A stretch of DNA of 64,000 bases from the NCBI RefSeq assembly GCF_009208555.1, contig NZ_WFLI01000011.1:111362-175361 (forward strand). The letters are read 5' to 3'. Every line of letters begins with the position of its first letter. The first letter of the stretch is position 1. Position numbers and translations under genes: made by a program. The notes under the pieces are model-generated. The model was not told the origin of the DNA, did no database searches, and was given only the letters and a program-made list of their open reading frames with translations. The DNA comes from Janthinobacterium violaceinigrum. Lineage in GTDB: Bacteria; Pseudomonadota; Gammaproteobacteria; Burkholderiales; Burkholderiaceae_D. Below, in pieces: positions 52,445 through 60,084 of the stretch.

Positions 52445-52816
52445 TTACTTCTTGCGCGAACCCAGCCAGCTGGGTTCCTTGCCGCATTCCTTGCTCAAAA
52501 ATAAGGCGTCGAGGCCGGGATCGCAGCGATGGTCGGGCGCCTTCATCGGCTCCACGCTCAGCCATTCACTGCGGGGCAGGATCTTTTCTTCGCGCGGCGC
52601 CACGGGCGGCGCCGGTGGCAGGCTGTCTTGCCACCTGGCGGCGGCCGAGGGCGCCGGCGTGGTGGCCCAGTTCGCATCGACCTGCGCTTCGCGTGCCGCT
52701 GACGTGCCTGCGTCCGCGTCCTCGCGTGGTGCCTGCGTGGCGGCCTGTGCGGCGGCGCACAGCAGGCTGCTGGCGAAAACGACGGTGCGCATGGCGCTGC
52801 TGTTTACTGAAATCAT
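52445..52816 (-). CDS. Secreted proline-rich hypothetical protein
   Basis: A 123-aa protein with a Sec signal (SLLCAAAQAAT, cleavage near residue 27) and a low-complexity Ala/Pro-rich mature part, then a C-terminal module CDPGLDALFLSKECGKEPSW with two cysteines that could form a disulfide. ATG at 52816 has GGGACAG upstream; ATG at 52792 (MRTVVFASS) would keep the signal. No family recognised. It converges with the GGAEF protein gene (12-bp gap) and is divergent from chaA. Confidence 0.6.
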   Translation of the reverse strand: MISVNSSAMRTVVFASSLLCAAAQAATQAPREDADAGTSAAREAQVDANWATTPAPSAAARWQDSLPPAPPVAPREEKILPRSEWLSVEPMKAPDHRCDPGLDALFLSKECGKEPSWLGSRKK

Positions 52817-53100
52817 GGTCTGTCCCTGGTCGGTGCCGGAAAGGCGTGCCCTCCAGTATGGCGCCATCGGCAGACTAAAAGACAAGGAAATTGCAACGGC
52901 ATGTTACCAAAGGGACTATAGTTAATGGTAGCAAGCAGGTGCACAGCAGCAAGGAGACGGCGGCGCGGGGCGCCCGTGGCCAAACGTGTGCTTTCCCTAA
53001 CTTTCATTTAAGCTAAGCAAGTTATGCTATGGGGTGCACGTCATGCTCCCCTTTGCCGTCCGCACCGCAGTTCCCCTTTTTTACTCTTGCCAGGCCCATA

Positions 53101-54183
53101 ATGAAAATTCTTAAATCCCTGCCTGTATGGCCGCTTGCCGCCCCGCTTGCCGGCTGGCTGTTCCTGTTCGGTTCCACATTCAACTTCGGCGGCGCCTACC
53201 AGATATTGCTGGTCGTCGGCCTGATCGGCAGCGTGCTGGCCGCCGTGTACCACGCGGAAGTGGTGGCGCACCGCATCGGCGAACCGTATGGCACCCTGGT
53301 GCTGGCGCTGGCCGTGACCCTGATCGAGGTGGCGCTGATCGTCTCGCTGATGCTGGCCGGCGGGCCGGAAACGACAGGCCTGGCGCGCGACACCGTGTTT
53401 GCCGCCATCATGATCATTTTGAACGGCATCGTCGGCATCTGCCTGCTGCTGGGCGCCGGCCGCCACAAGGAGCAGACCTTCGGCCTGCTGGGGGTGAGCG
53501 CTTCGCTGGCCACCCTGGCGGCCATCGCCATCCTGACGCTGGTGCTGCCGAACTACACGTCGAGCGCCGCCGGCCCGTACTACAATTCGAGCCAGCTCAT
53601 TTTCATCGCCGTCATCTCGCTGGTCCTGTACGGTACCTTCGTGCTGGTGCAGACGGTGCGCCACCGCGATTACTTCCTGCCCAAGGAAGCCGTCGGCGAC
53701 GAGGAAGTGCATGCGGCGCCGCCATCGGCCAGCGTCGCCTGGATCAGCGCCGGCGCCTTGCTCGTGTGCCTGGGCGCCGTGGTGTTGCTGGCCAAGTCGC
53801 TGGCGCCCGCGCTGGAGACGGCGATTGCCGCCATGGGTGCGCCGAAAACCCTGGTCGGCATCGTCATCGCCGCCATCGTGCTGCTGCCCGAAGGCCTGGC
53901 CGCCGTGCGCGCCGCGCGCGCCAACCGTTTGCAAACGAGCTTGAACCTGGCGCTGGGCTCCGCGCTGGCCAGCATCGGCCTGACGATTCCCGCCGTGGTG
54001 GTGGTGTCGCTGGCCACGGGCCTGACGATTACGCTGGGACTCGACATCAAGTCGACGGTGCTGCTGTTGCTGTCGCTGATGGTGGCCACCCTGTCGCTGG
54101 GCACGGGCCGCACCACGGTCATGCAGGGCACGGTGCACCTGGTGATTTTTGCCGTTTATCTGTTCACGACCATCGTACCGTAG
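53101..54183 (+). CDS. chaA: Calcium/proton antiporter ChaA
   Basis: Inner-membrane cation/proton antiporter of 360 aa (E. coli ChaA is 366). About eleven hydrophobic segments, with the CaCA alpha-repeat motifs GEPYGTLVLALAVTLIEVALI (first) and AIVLLPEGLAAVRAARANRLQTSLNLALGSALASIGLTIP (second), each containing the acidic residue used for ion transport. It exports Ca2+ or Na+ at high pH or salinity. Start ATG 53101 is the first Met with a plausible leader. It ends directly at the large palindromic element. Confidence 0.9.
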   Translation: MKILKSLPVWPLAAPLAGWLFLFGSTFNFGGAYQILLVVGLIGSVLAAVYHAEVVAHRIGEPYGTLVLALAVTLIEVALIVSLMLAGGPETTGLARDTVFAAIMIILNGIVGICLLLGAGRHKEQTFGLLGVSASLATLAAIAILTLVLPNYTSSAAGPYYNSSQLIFIAVISLVLYGTFVLVQTVRHRDYFLPKEAVGDEEVHAAPPSASVAWISAGALLVCLGAVVLLAKSLAPALETAIAAMGAPKTLVGIVIAAIVLLPEGLAAVRAARANRLQTSLNLALGSALASIGLTIPAVVVVSLATGLTITLGLDIKSTVLLLLSLMVATLSLGTGRTTVMQGTVHLVIFAVYLFTTIVP

Positions 54184-54305
54184 AACACCTGTCAAAACCT
54201 ACTGCGCGTCGGAATTTGTGGTCTGCGATGCTCACTGTACCTTCGTACAGTTGCGCTTCTTAACCACAACTTCCTTCCGCTCGCTACGGTTTTGTCAGGG
54301 TTCTT
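54184..54305. repeat. Nested palindromic element of about 120 bp
   Basis: Outer arms CCTGTCAAAACC (54188-54199) and GGTTTTGTCAGG (54288-54299) pair with one mismatch, extended by GAAC/GTTC at the ends. Inside, TGTGGT pairs with ACCACA, and the centre is the perfect CTGTAC-CTTC-GTACAG hairpin (54235-54250). The whole reads as one long imperfect cruciform abutting the chaA stop. It looks like a dispersed intergenic repeat or a MITE remnant rather than a simple terminator, as no T-run follows. Confidence 0.6.
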
Positions 54306-54328
54306 AAGCGTTACTACTACGCGACTTC

Positions 54329-54357
54329 TTGTCACAATCCTGTCACGCCGCTGTCAT
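54329..54357 (+). promoter_or_regulatory. Triple Pho box upstream of ppx
   Basis: Three direct repeats spaced exactly 11 bp: TTGTCAC (54329), CTGTCAC (54340), CTGTCAT (54351). The PhoB consensus is CTGTCAT separated by 4 bases from a second copy; units 2 and 3 fit at 13 of 14 positions. A -10 candidate TAGTGT at 54368 lies 10 bp past the last unit, as in PhoB-activated promoters lacking a -35. Confidence 0.8.
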
Positions 54358-54474
54358 ACGATGAGGGTAGTGTGGTAGGATTTTTAAATCGTTTAAATGA
54401 TTTATATAGTTTAGCAACTGAGTTTGCCAACTTTTTTCGCGGTTGGTACAGCAATGACAAGACAAGAGGCCAGT

Positions 54475-55932
54475 ATGTATGCAGCGGTGGACCTGGGGTC
54501 CAACAGTTTTCGTTTACACGTCGGCAAGCATGATGGCGACACCATACGCGTGGTCAAGAGCGTGCGCGATCCGATACGCCTGGCCGCCGGCCTGGACGCC
54601 AATGGCGACCTGACCGAGGCGGCCATGCAGGGGGCGCTGGCCTGCCTGCAGCGCTTTCGCGCCATCCTGGCCGGTTTCGAGCTCGAAGCCGTGCGCGTGG
54701 TGGCCACGTCGGCCATGCGCGTGGCGCGCAACGGCGCCGTCTTCCTGCCGCTGGCCGAACAGGCCATCGGCTACCCGATCGAAATCATCTCGGGCGAGGA
54801 AGAGGGGCGACTGATCTACATGGGCGTGGCCAATGCGCTGGCCATCCCGGGCGAACGCCGGCTGGTGATGGATATCGGCGGCGGCTCGACTGAACTGATA
54901 CTGGGGCGCGGCAACGATATCGAGCGCGTCGAGTCCTTCAGCCTGGGCACCGTCAAGCAAAGCCTGTCGTTTTTCATCGGCGGGCGCATCGACGCGCCGT
55001 CGTTCGAGGCCGCCATCCTGTCGGCGCGCAGCCATTTCGAGGATGCCGCGCCGCCTTACCTTCCGCAGCACTGGAAGACGGCCTACGGCTCTTCCGGCAC
55101 CATCCGCACGATCGCCGACATCATCGCCCGCAACAAGCTTGGCGATGGATTGCTGACGGGCGCCAGCCTCGATGCGCTGGCGCGCCGCTTCATCGAACTG
55201 GGCCACACCAGCCGCATCGACATGCCCGGCTTGCGCCCCGACCGCGCCAGCACCATCGTCGGCGGCCTGGCCATCTTGATCGGCCTGTTCCGCGAACTGG
55301 CCATTCCCGCCATGACGCCGATCGAGGCGGGCCTGCGCATGGGCGTGATGTGGGATTTGTACCTGCGCTCGACCAAGCGCGACCGCCGCGAGCAGTCGGT
55401 GCAGGGCTGTATGGACAAATTCCATATCGACCAGCAGCGCGCCGGGCGCGTGGCGCAGCAGGCGCTGGCCATGTACGCGCAGCTCAAGCCCACGTCCGAC
55501 GCCCTGGTGAAATGCCTGCGCTGGAGCAGCCTGCTGCACGAAGTGGGACTGGCCGTCTCGCAGACGGGCTACCACAAGCATGCATCGTACATCGTGGAAA
55601 ACGCGGACTTGCCCGGTTTTACCACGCGCGAACAGAAGACCATGAGCCGTCTGATCCTGGCGCAGAAGGGCAACTTGCGCAAGATCGGCGAAGTGCTGTC
55701 CGATCCCGATTTCGCCAAGGCCGTGCTGGCGCTGCGCCTGTCGATTCTGCTCATGCATGCGCGCATCGAGGCCGATTTCAGCGAGCTGCGCCTGCGCATG
55801 AAGAGCCGTATCGAGCTCGATATCAAGCGCGGCTGGGTGGCGCACCATCCCACCGTGTCGTTCTGGATCGAGAAGGAGCAGGAATTCTGGGATGAGGTCG
55901 GAGTTGATTTCACCATCCGCGCCAGCGCCTAG
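54475..55932 (+). CDS. ppx: Exopolyphosphatase Ppx/GppA
   Basis: Releases phosphate from polyphosphate chain ends, and may hydrolyse pppGpp. The 485-aa length is normal. Motifs of the ASKHA-type family: AAVDLGSNSFRLHV at the N-terminus, VATSAMRVARNG, the SGEEEGRLIYMGV segment and MDIGGGSTELILG; a C-terminal HD-like region (LLHEVGLAVSQTGYHKHASYIVENADL) completes it. ATG 54475 follows AAGAGG by 6 bases. A Pho box ahead of the gene implies induction during phosphate starvation. Confidence 0.93.
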   Translation: MYAAVDLGSNSFRLHVGKHDGDTIRVVKSVRDPIRLAAGLDANGDLTEAAMQGALACLQRFRAILAGFELEAVRVVATSAMRVARNGAVFLPLAEQAIGYPIEIISGEEEGRLIYMGVANALAIPGERRLVMDIGGGSTELILGRGNDIERVESFSLGTVKQSLSFFIGGRIDAPSFEAAILSARSHFEDAAPPYLPQHWKTAYGSSGTIRTIADIIARNKLGDGLLTGASLDALARRFIELGHTSRIDMPGLRPDRASTIVGGLAILIGLFRELAIPAMTPIEAGLRMGVMWDLYLRSTKRDRREQSVQGCMDKFHIDQQRAGRVAQQALAMYAQLKPTSDALVKCLRWSSLLHEVGLAVSQTGYHKHASYIVENADLPGFTTREQKTMSRLILAQKGNLRKIGEVLSDPDFAKAVLALRLSILLMHARIEADFSELRLRMKSRIELDIKRGWVAHHPTVSFWIEKEQEFWDEVGVDFTIRASA

Positions 55933-55935
55933 TGG

Positions 55936-55954
55936 GTCATGCCGTGCGCATGAC
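55936..55954 (+). other. Small hairpin after ppx
   Basis: GTCATGC and GCATGAC form a perfect 7-bp stem with a 5-base loop, 4 bp after the ppx stop, followed by TTGAT. A weak terminator at best. The rest of the gap, to 56025, is AT-rich (TATATATTGTTTATATTATT) and probably holds the promoter of the histone-like gene. Confidence 0.35.
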
Positions 55955-56025
55955 TTGATATGCAGCAAGCAAGGTTTCAAAAAACAGTATATATTGTTTA
56001 TATTATTTGTTAGATTGGAGAATCC

Positions 56026-56730
56026 ATGACTAAACCCGTCCCAGCAAAAAAAGCCGACAGCGCGCCCGTATCGATGTTCCCCACCAGCGCTTCGATCAAC
56101 GCGGCAGCGGCCAAGGCCGCACCCGTGGCAAAAGCTGCCGCGAAGCCTGCGGCCAAGCCGGTAGCCAAGGCAGCGGCCAAGCCCGCGGCTAAAGCCGCCG
56201 TCAAGCCGGTGGCCGCGAAGCCGGCCGTTGCGAAGCCGGCAGCGGCGAAACCTGCCGCCGCCAAGCCTGCCGCAGCCAAGGCCGTCGTGGCCAAGCCTGT
56301 GGCCAAACCGGCCGCCAAGCCAGCCGTCAAGGCGCAGGTGAAAGCCGTTGCCAAGCCGGCGGCCAAGGTTGCAGCAAAACCTGCTGCCAAGGCCGCCGCC
56401 AAGCCGGCAGCGAAAGCCGCCGTCAAACCGGTAGCCAAAGCGGCGGCCAAGCCTGCGCCAGCGAAAAAGGCGCCCGTCGCCAAGGTAGCCGTCGTCAAGG
56501 AAAAAGCCCGCAAGCCGAAACTGGTGCGCGACAGCTTCACCATGCCGGAAGCGGAATACGAAGTCCTGGGCCAGGTCAAGAAAGCCTGCCTGAAGGCCGG
56601 TTTCGAGATCAAGAAAAGCGAATTGCTGCGCATCGGCGTGGCGCTGATCAGCCAGATCGACCTGGCGACCCTGCAAAACGTGCTGGCCGGCCTGCCGCAG
56701 CTGAAAACGGGCCGTCCGAAGAAGGATTGA
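56026..56730 (+). CDS. Histone H1-like repeat protein with ribbon-helix-helix-like C-terminus
   Basis: A 234-aa DNA-binding protein. Residues about 25-160 are almost entirely Ala, Lys, Pro and Val in AAKPAAK-type repeats, like eukaryotic H1 tails and the AlgP/PhaF family. The last 70 residues are ordinary sequence: KLVRDSFTMP (strand), EAEYEVLGQVKKACLKAGFE (helix), KKSELLRIGVALISQID (helix), which I read as a ribbon-helix-helix fold. A nucleoid protein or polyhydroxyalkanoate-granule/polyP-associated role is plausible; it follows ppx on the same strand by 94 bp. AT-rich upstream promoter region; ATG 56026 follows TTGGAGAATCC. Confidence 0.8.
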   Translation: MTKPVPAKKADSAPVSMFPTSASINAAAAKAAPVAKAAAKPAAKPVAKAAAKPAAKAAVKPVAAKPAVAKPAAAKPAAAKPAAAKAVVAKPVAKPAAKPAVKAQVKAVAKPAAKVAAKPAAKAAAKPAAKAAVKPVAKAAAKPAPAKKAPVAKVAVVKEKARKPKLVRDSFTMPEAEYEVLGQVKKACLKAGFEIKKSELLRIGVALISQIDLATLQNVLAGLPQLKTGRPKKD

Positions 56731-56785
56731 TGGCGATGGCAGGGCAGTCCCGCGCGGACTGCCGCCTGCCTGTCCATTCTGGTTT

Positions 56786-56816
56786 ACCATGGGGGCTGTG
56801 ATAGTTCCCCCATGGT
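56786..56816 (+). promoter_or_regulatory. 10-bp hairpin enclosing the fdhD start codon
   Basis: ACCATGGGGG (56786-56795) and CCCCCATGGT (56807-56816) are a perfect 10-bp inverted repeat around an 11-base loop. The ATG at 56812-56814 lies within the right arm, so base-paired mRNA would hide it. If translation starts at 56821 instead, the hairpin would be just upstream. Confidence 0.6.
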
Positions 56817-57639
56817 TGCCATGTCAGAAGAAACCCCTGTTGAACGCGCCGGCTTTGTCGAGCGCGCCATTGTCCGCCACCGCGCGGGCGAGTCCCTTGC
56901 CGCCATCGACCACGTCGCCGAGGAAATCCCCGTGGCGCTGGTCTTCAACGGCATTTCCCACGTTGTCATGATGGCCACCCCGCGCGACCTGGAAGCGTTC
57001 GCCTATGGCTTCGCGCTGACGGAAGGCGTGGTCGCATCCGCCGCCGCCATCTTCGACTGCGAAGTGTTCCTGCGTCCCGACTCCGCCGAAGTGGCGCTGA
57101 CCATCGCCCAGGAAGATTTCGTGCGCCTCAAGGACCGGCGCCGCGCGCTGACGGGCCGCAGCGGCTGCGGCGTGTGCGGCATCGACAGCATCGACATGCT
57201 CGACCTGCGGCCGGAAGCGCTGCCGCCGGCCCTGATCCAGGTCGACCTGCCCGCCGCGCTGGCGCGCGCATCCGCCGGCTTGCGCGCGCACCAGGCGCTG
57301 ATGCAGGAAACGGGCGGGGTGCACGCGGCCGCCTGGTGCACGCCCGACGGCGAAATCGTGCAGGTGTTCGAGGATATCGGCCGGCATAACGGCCTCGATA
57401 AACTGATCGGCCATCTCGCGCTGCACGCTATCGACATGCGCCTCGGCTTTGTCTTCCTGTCCAGCCGCGGCAGCTACGAGCTGGCGCGCAAGGCGGCGCG
57501 CATGCGCATCCCGCTGCTGGCGACCATTTCCGCTCCCAGTTCGCTGGCCATTTCCATCGCCACGCAGGCGGGCATGAAGCTGGTGGGTTTCTGCCGCCAG
57601 GATGCCTGGGTCGACTACACGCCCGATATCGGCATCTGA
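56812..57639 (+). CDS. fdhD: Formate dehydrogenase sulfurtransferase FdhD
   Basis: Transfers sulfur from IscS to the molybdopterin-guanine-dinucleotide cofactor, needed to activate formate dehydrogenases. The 275-aa protein has the conserved pair C119 and C122 in SGCGVCGID, and downstream TGGVHAAAW, EDIGRHNGLDKLIG and SSRGSYELARKAA motifs of the family. Start at ATG 56812; ATG 56821 is possible. It converges with the FdhF/YdeP-type gene, the 3' ends overlapping by 25 bp, so the pair is functionally linked although on opposite strands. No classical Shine-Dalgarno, which fits control by the hairpin. Confidence 0.92.
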   Translation: MVAMSEETPVERAGFVERAIVRHRAGESLAAIDHVAEEIPVALVFNGISHVVMMATPRDLEAFAYGFALTEGVVASAAAIFDCEVFLRPDSAEVALTIAQEDFVRLKDRRRALTGRSGCGVCGIDSIDMLDLRPEALPPALIQVDLPAALARASAGLRAHQALMQETGGVHAAAWCTPDGEIVQVFEDIGRHNGLDKLIGHLALHAIDMRLGFVFLSSRGSYELARKAARMRIPLLATISAPSSLAISIATQAGMKLVGFCRQDAWVDYTPDIGI

Positions 57640-59939
57640 ACCTTGGCCGCCTGCAGCAGCACGGGCACGGACTTCGACGTCGGCGTGCCCGCGCCGTCGG
57701 CCGTGCTGGCCAGCGGCACCAGCGCATTCGTCTCCGGGTAATACGCGCCCAGGCAGCCGCGCGGGATGTCGTAGGCCACCAGTCTGAAACCGTTGGCGCG
57801 GCGCGCCACGCCATCGTCCCAGGCGCCGATCAGGTCCACCAGGTCGCCATCGGCAAAGCCCAGCATGGCGATATCGTCCCGATTGGCGAAGACCACCCTG
57901 CGCGTGCCGTACACGCCCCGGTAGCGGTCATCCATGCCGTAGATGGTGGTGTTGTACTGGTCGTGCGAGCGGGTGCTCATCAATACCATCAGGCGTTCGC
58001 CATGGCGGGCGCGGGCGCGGTGCAGCGGCGTATCGAGGTCCAGCGGGGCGACGAGGAAGCTGGCCTTGCCGCTGGCCGTCTTCCACACGCGCTCGCGCGA
58101 GGCCACCGTCAAATGAAAGCCGCCCGGAACGGCCACCCTGGCGTTGTAGTCGCGGAAATCGTCGAACACCTTTTCGATGTCGTCGCGGATGCGCGCATAG
58201 TCGGCCGCGTATGCGCGCCAGTCCACCAGGGCGCTGCCCACCGCCGCTTCGGCCATGCCGGCCACGATGGCCACTTCCGAGCGCAGCTGCGGCGACGCTG
58301 GCGCATTGCGGCCGTACGAGATATGCACCATGCTCATCGAGTCTTCCACCGTCACGCCCTGCGGCACGCCGCCCTGCAGGTCGATCTCCGTGCGCCCCAG
58401 GGTGGGCAGCAGCAAGGCTTCCTTGCCGATGACCAGGTGGCTGCGATTGAGCTTGGTGGCCACCTGCACCGTCAGCGCGCACTGGCGCAGCGCGGCAAAG
58501 GTCAGCGGTGTGTCGGGCGTGGCGGCGGCGAAGTTGCCGCCCAGGGCGATGAACACCTTGACGTCGCCGCGCCGCATGGCTTCGATGGTGGCCACCACGT
58601 CGTGGCCATGCTTGCGCGGCGGCTCGAAGCCGTAGACCTGGCCCAGGCGGTCGAGGAAGGCGCCGGTGGGCTTTTCCTCGATGCCCACCGTGCGGTCTCC
58701 CTGCACGTTGGAGTGCCCGCGCACGGGGCACAGTCCCGCGCCGGGCTGGCCGATCTGGCCGCGCAACATCATCAGGTTCGACAGCATGCGGATGGCCGCC
58801 ACGCTGTGCTTGTGCTGCGTCAGTCCCATGCCCCAGGTGGCGATGATGCGCCGGCCCTTGACGAAGATGTCCGTCAAGGCCTCGACCTGTTCGCGCGCCA
58901 CGCCCGACTCCCGCAGCAGCAGCTCCCAGCTTTCCATGCGCAGGTCGTCGCGGAAGGCGTCGAAGCCGCTGCAGTGTTCCAGGATGAAGGCGTGGTCGAT
59001 GACGGCGGGCGCGCCGGCCGCCTGCGCCGCATCGTCATGTTCGACGACGCGCTTGGCGACGGCCTTGATCAGGGCGAAGTCGCCGCCCAAAGTGGGCTGG
59101 ACGAACAGGCCGGCCAGGCGCGTGCTGCCCAGGGTCGCCATTTCCAGCGCGCTTTGCGGGTCCATGAAGCGCTGCAAGCCCCGCTCGCGCAGGGGATTGA
59201 TGGAAACGATGCTGCCGCCGCGGCGCGCGCACTCGCGCAGTTCGCCCAGCATGCGCGGGTGGTTGGTGGCGGGATTCTGGCCGAAGATGAGGATGGTGTC
59301 GGCCAGTTCGAAGTCGTCCAGGGTCACCGTGCCCTTGCCGATGCCCACGGTGGCGGGCAGGCCGCGGCTGGTCGCCTCGTGGCACATGTTCGAGCAGTCG
59401 GGGAAGTTGTTGGTGCCGTACAGGCGCGCCATCAGCTGGTACAAAAAGGCCGCCTCGTTGCTGGCGCGCCCCGACGTGTAGAACGCGGCCTGGTCCGGGT
59501 CGGGCAGGGCGCGCAGGTGGCGCCCCACGAGCGCGTAGGCGTCTTCCCAGGCGATGGGCACGTAGCGGTCGCTGGCCGCGTCGTAGACCAGCGGTTCCGT
59601 CAGGCGGCCATGCTGTTCGAGCGCGTAGTCCGACTGTTCCAGCAGCTGCGCGACGGTGTGGCTGGCAAACAGTGCGGGGCCGGCGCGGCGGCTGGTCGCT
59701 TCCGCGGCGACGGCCTTGGCGCCGTTTTCGCAAAAGGCAAACGTGGAGGCGTGGTTGCGGTCCGGCCAGGCGCAGCCGGGGCAATCGAAGCCGTCCGGCT
59801 GGTTTTGCGACAGCAGCGCTTTCAGGTTGCCGGGCGCGACCCGTTCCTGGCGCAGGCTGATGGCCACGTGTTTTAGCGCGTCCCAGCCGGCGGCGGGCCG
59901 CGTGTAGGGCGTGATGTGCGGTGCGTCCTGGTCTTTCAT
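57615..59939 (-). CDS. Molybdopterin oxidoreductase, YdeP/FdhF-like formate dehydrogenase alpha
   Basis: A 774-aa cytoplasmic DMSO-reductase-family protein of the YdeP group (single-subunit). CPGC (C53, C56) begins the region, with CENGAKAVA as the further cysteine, so a reduced iron-sulfur set replaces the four-cysteine cluster of FdhF. Molybdopterin-guanine motifs include FYTSGRASNEAAF, NNFPDCSNMCHEATS, FGQNPATNHPRML, GAGLCPVRGHSNVQG and GNFAAATPD; TRSHDQYNTTIYG lies in the C-terminal domain. AGGAAGA precedes ATG 59939. Proximity to fdhD implies formate-type chemistry; YdeP homologues function in acid resistance, so substrate remains open. Confidence 0.87.
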   Translation of the reverse strand: MKDQDAPHITPYTRPAAGWDALKHVAISLRQERVAPGNLKALLSQNQPDGFDCPGCAWPDRNHASTFAFCENGAKAVAAEATSRRAGPALFASHTVAQLLEQSDYALEQHGRLTEPLVYDAASDRYVPIAWEDAYALVGRHLRALPDPDQAAFYTSGRASNEAAFLYQLMARLYGTNNFPDCSNMCHEATSRGLPATVGIGKGTVTLDDFELADTILIFGQNPATNHPRMLGELRECARRGGSIVSINPLRERGLQRFMDPQSALEMATLGSTRLAGLFVQPTLGGDFALIKAVAKRVVEHDDAAQAAGAPAVIDHAFILEHCSGFDAFRDDLRMESWELLLRESGVAREQVEALTDIFVKGRRIIATWGMGLTQHKHSVAAIRMLSNLMMLRGQIGQPGAGLCPVRGHSNVQGDRTVGIEEKPTGAFLDRLGQVYGFEPPRKHGHDVVATIEAMRRGDVKVFIALGGNFAAATPDTPLTFAALRQCALTVQVATKLNRSHLVIGKEALLLPTLGRTEIDLQGGVPQGVTVEDSMSMVHISYGRNAPASPQLRSEVAIVAGMAEAAVGSALVDWRAYAADYARIRDDIEKVFDDFRDYNARVAVPGGFHLTVASRERVWKTASGKASFLVAPLDLDTPLHRARARHGERLMVLMSTRSHDQYNTTIYGMDDRYRGVYGTRRVVFANRDDIAMLGFADGDLVDLIGAWDDGVARRANGFRLVAYDIPRGCLGAYYPETNALVPLASTADGAGTPTSKSVPVLLQAAKVQMPISGV

Positions 59940-60009
59940 GCTGTCTTCCTGCTGGGCGAGTGTGGTAATTATGCACGATCCCCGCATGACATTGTCTTGC
60001 GTCATGGAA

Positions 60010-60038
60010 ATGACATTCGGCTGTCATTTTCCTGACAT
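60010..60038 (+). promoter_or_regulatory. Triple Pho box upstream of olsB
   Basis: Three 7-mers with 4-base spacers: ATGACAT (60010), CTGTCAT (60021, exact consensus) and CTGACAT (60032). The array lies 47-75 bp upstream of the olsB ATG. A -10 region near 60049 would be 11 bp away. Ornithine-lipid genes are PhoB-induced in several bacteria, in agreement. Confidence 0.75.
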
Positions 60039-60084
60039 ATTAGACAAGTACGCTGGAGTCGTCTTGATCACAGGGGATGAAACC

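Noticed and set aside
54235..54250. CTGT-N8-ACAG match to a LexA SOS box
   Set aside because: It is the tip of the larger nested palindrome between chaA and ppx; its symmetry is explained by that element and neither neighbour is an SOS gene.
56101..56500. Highly repetitive GCCAAGCC-type DNA that could be taken for a CRISPR or microsatellite
   Set aside because: It is coding sequence for the AAKPAAK repeats of the histone-like protein; unit length and codons vary and there are no spacers.
57963..59876. Long plus-strand open frame opposite the molybdopterin oxidoreductase
   Set aside because: Its translation is biased to Ala, Arg, His, Gln and shows no domain; it is a shadow of the minus-strand gene.
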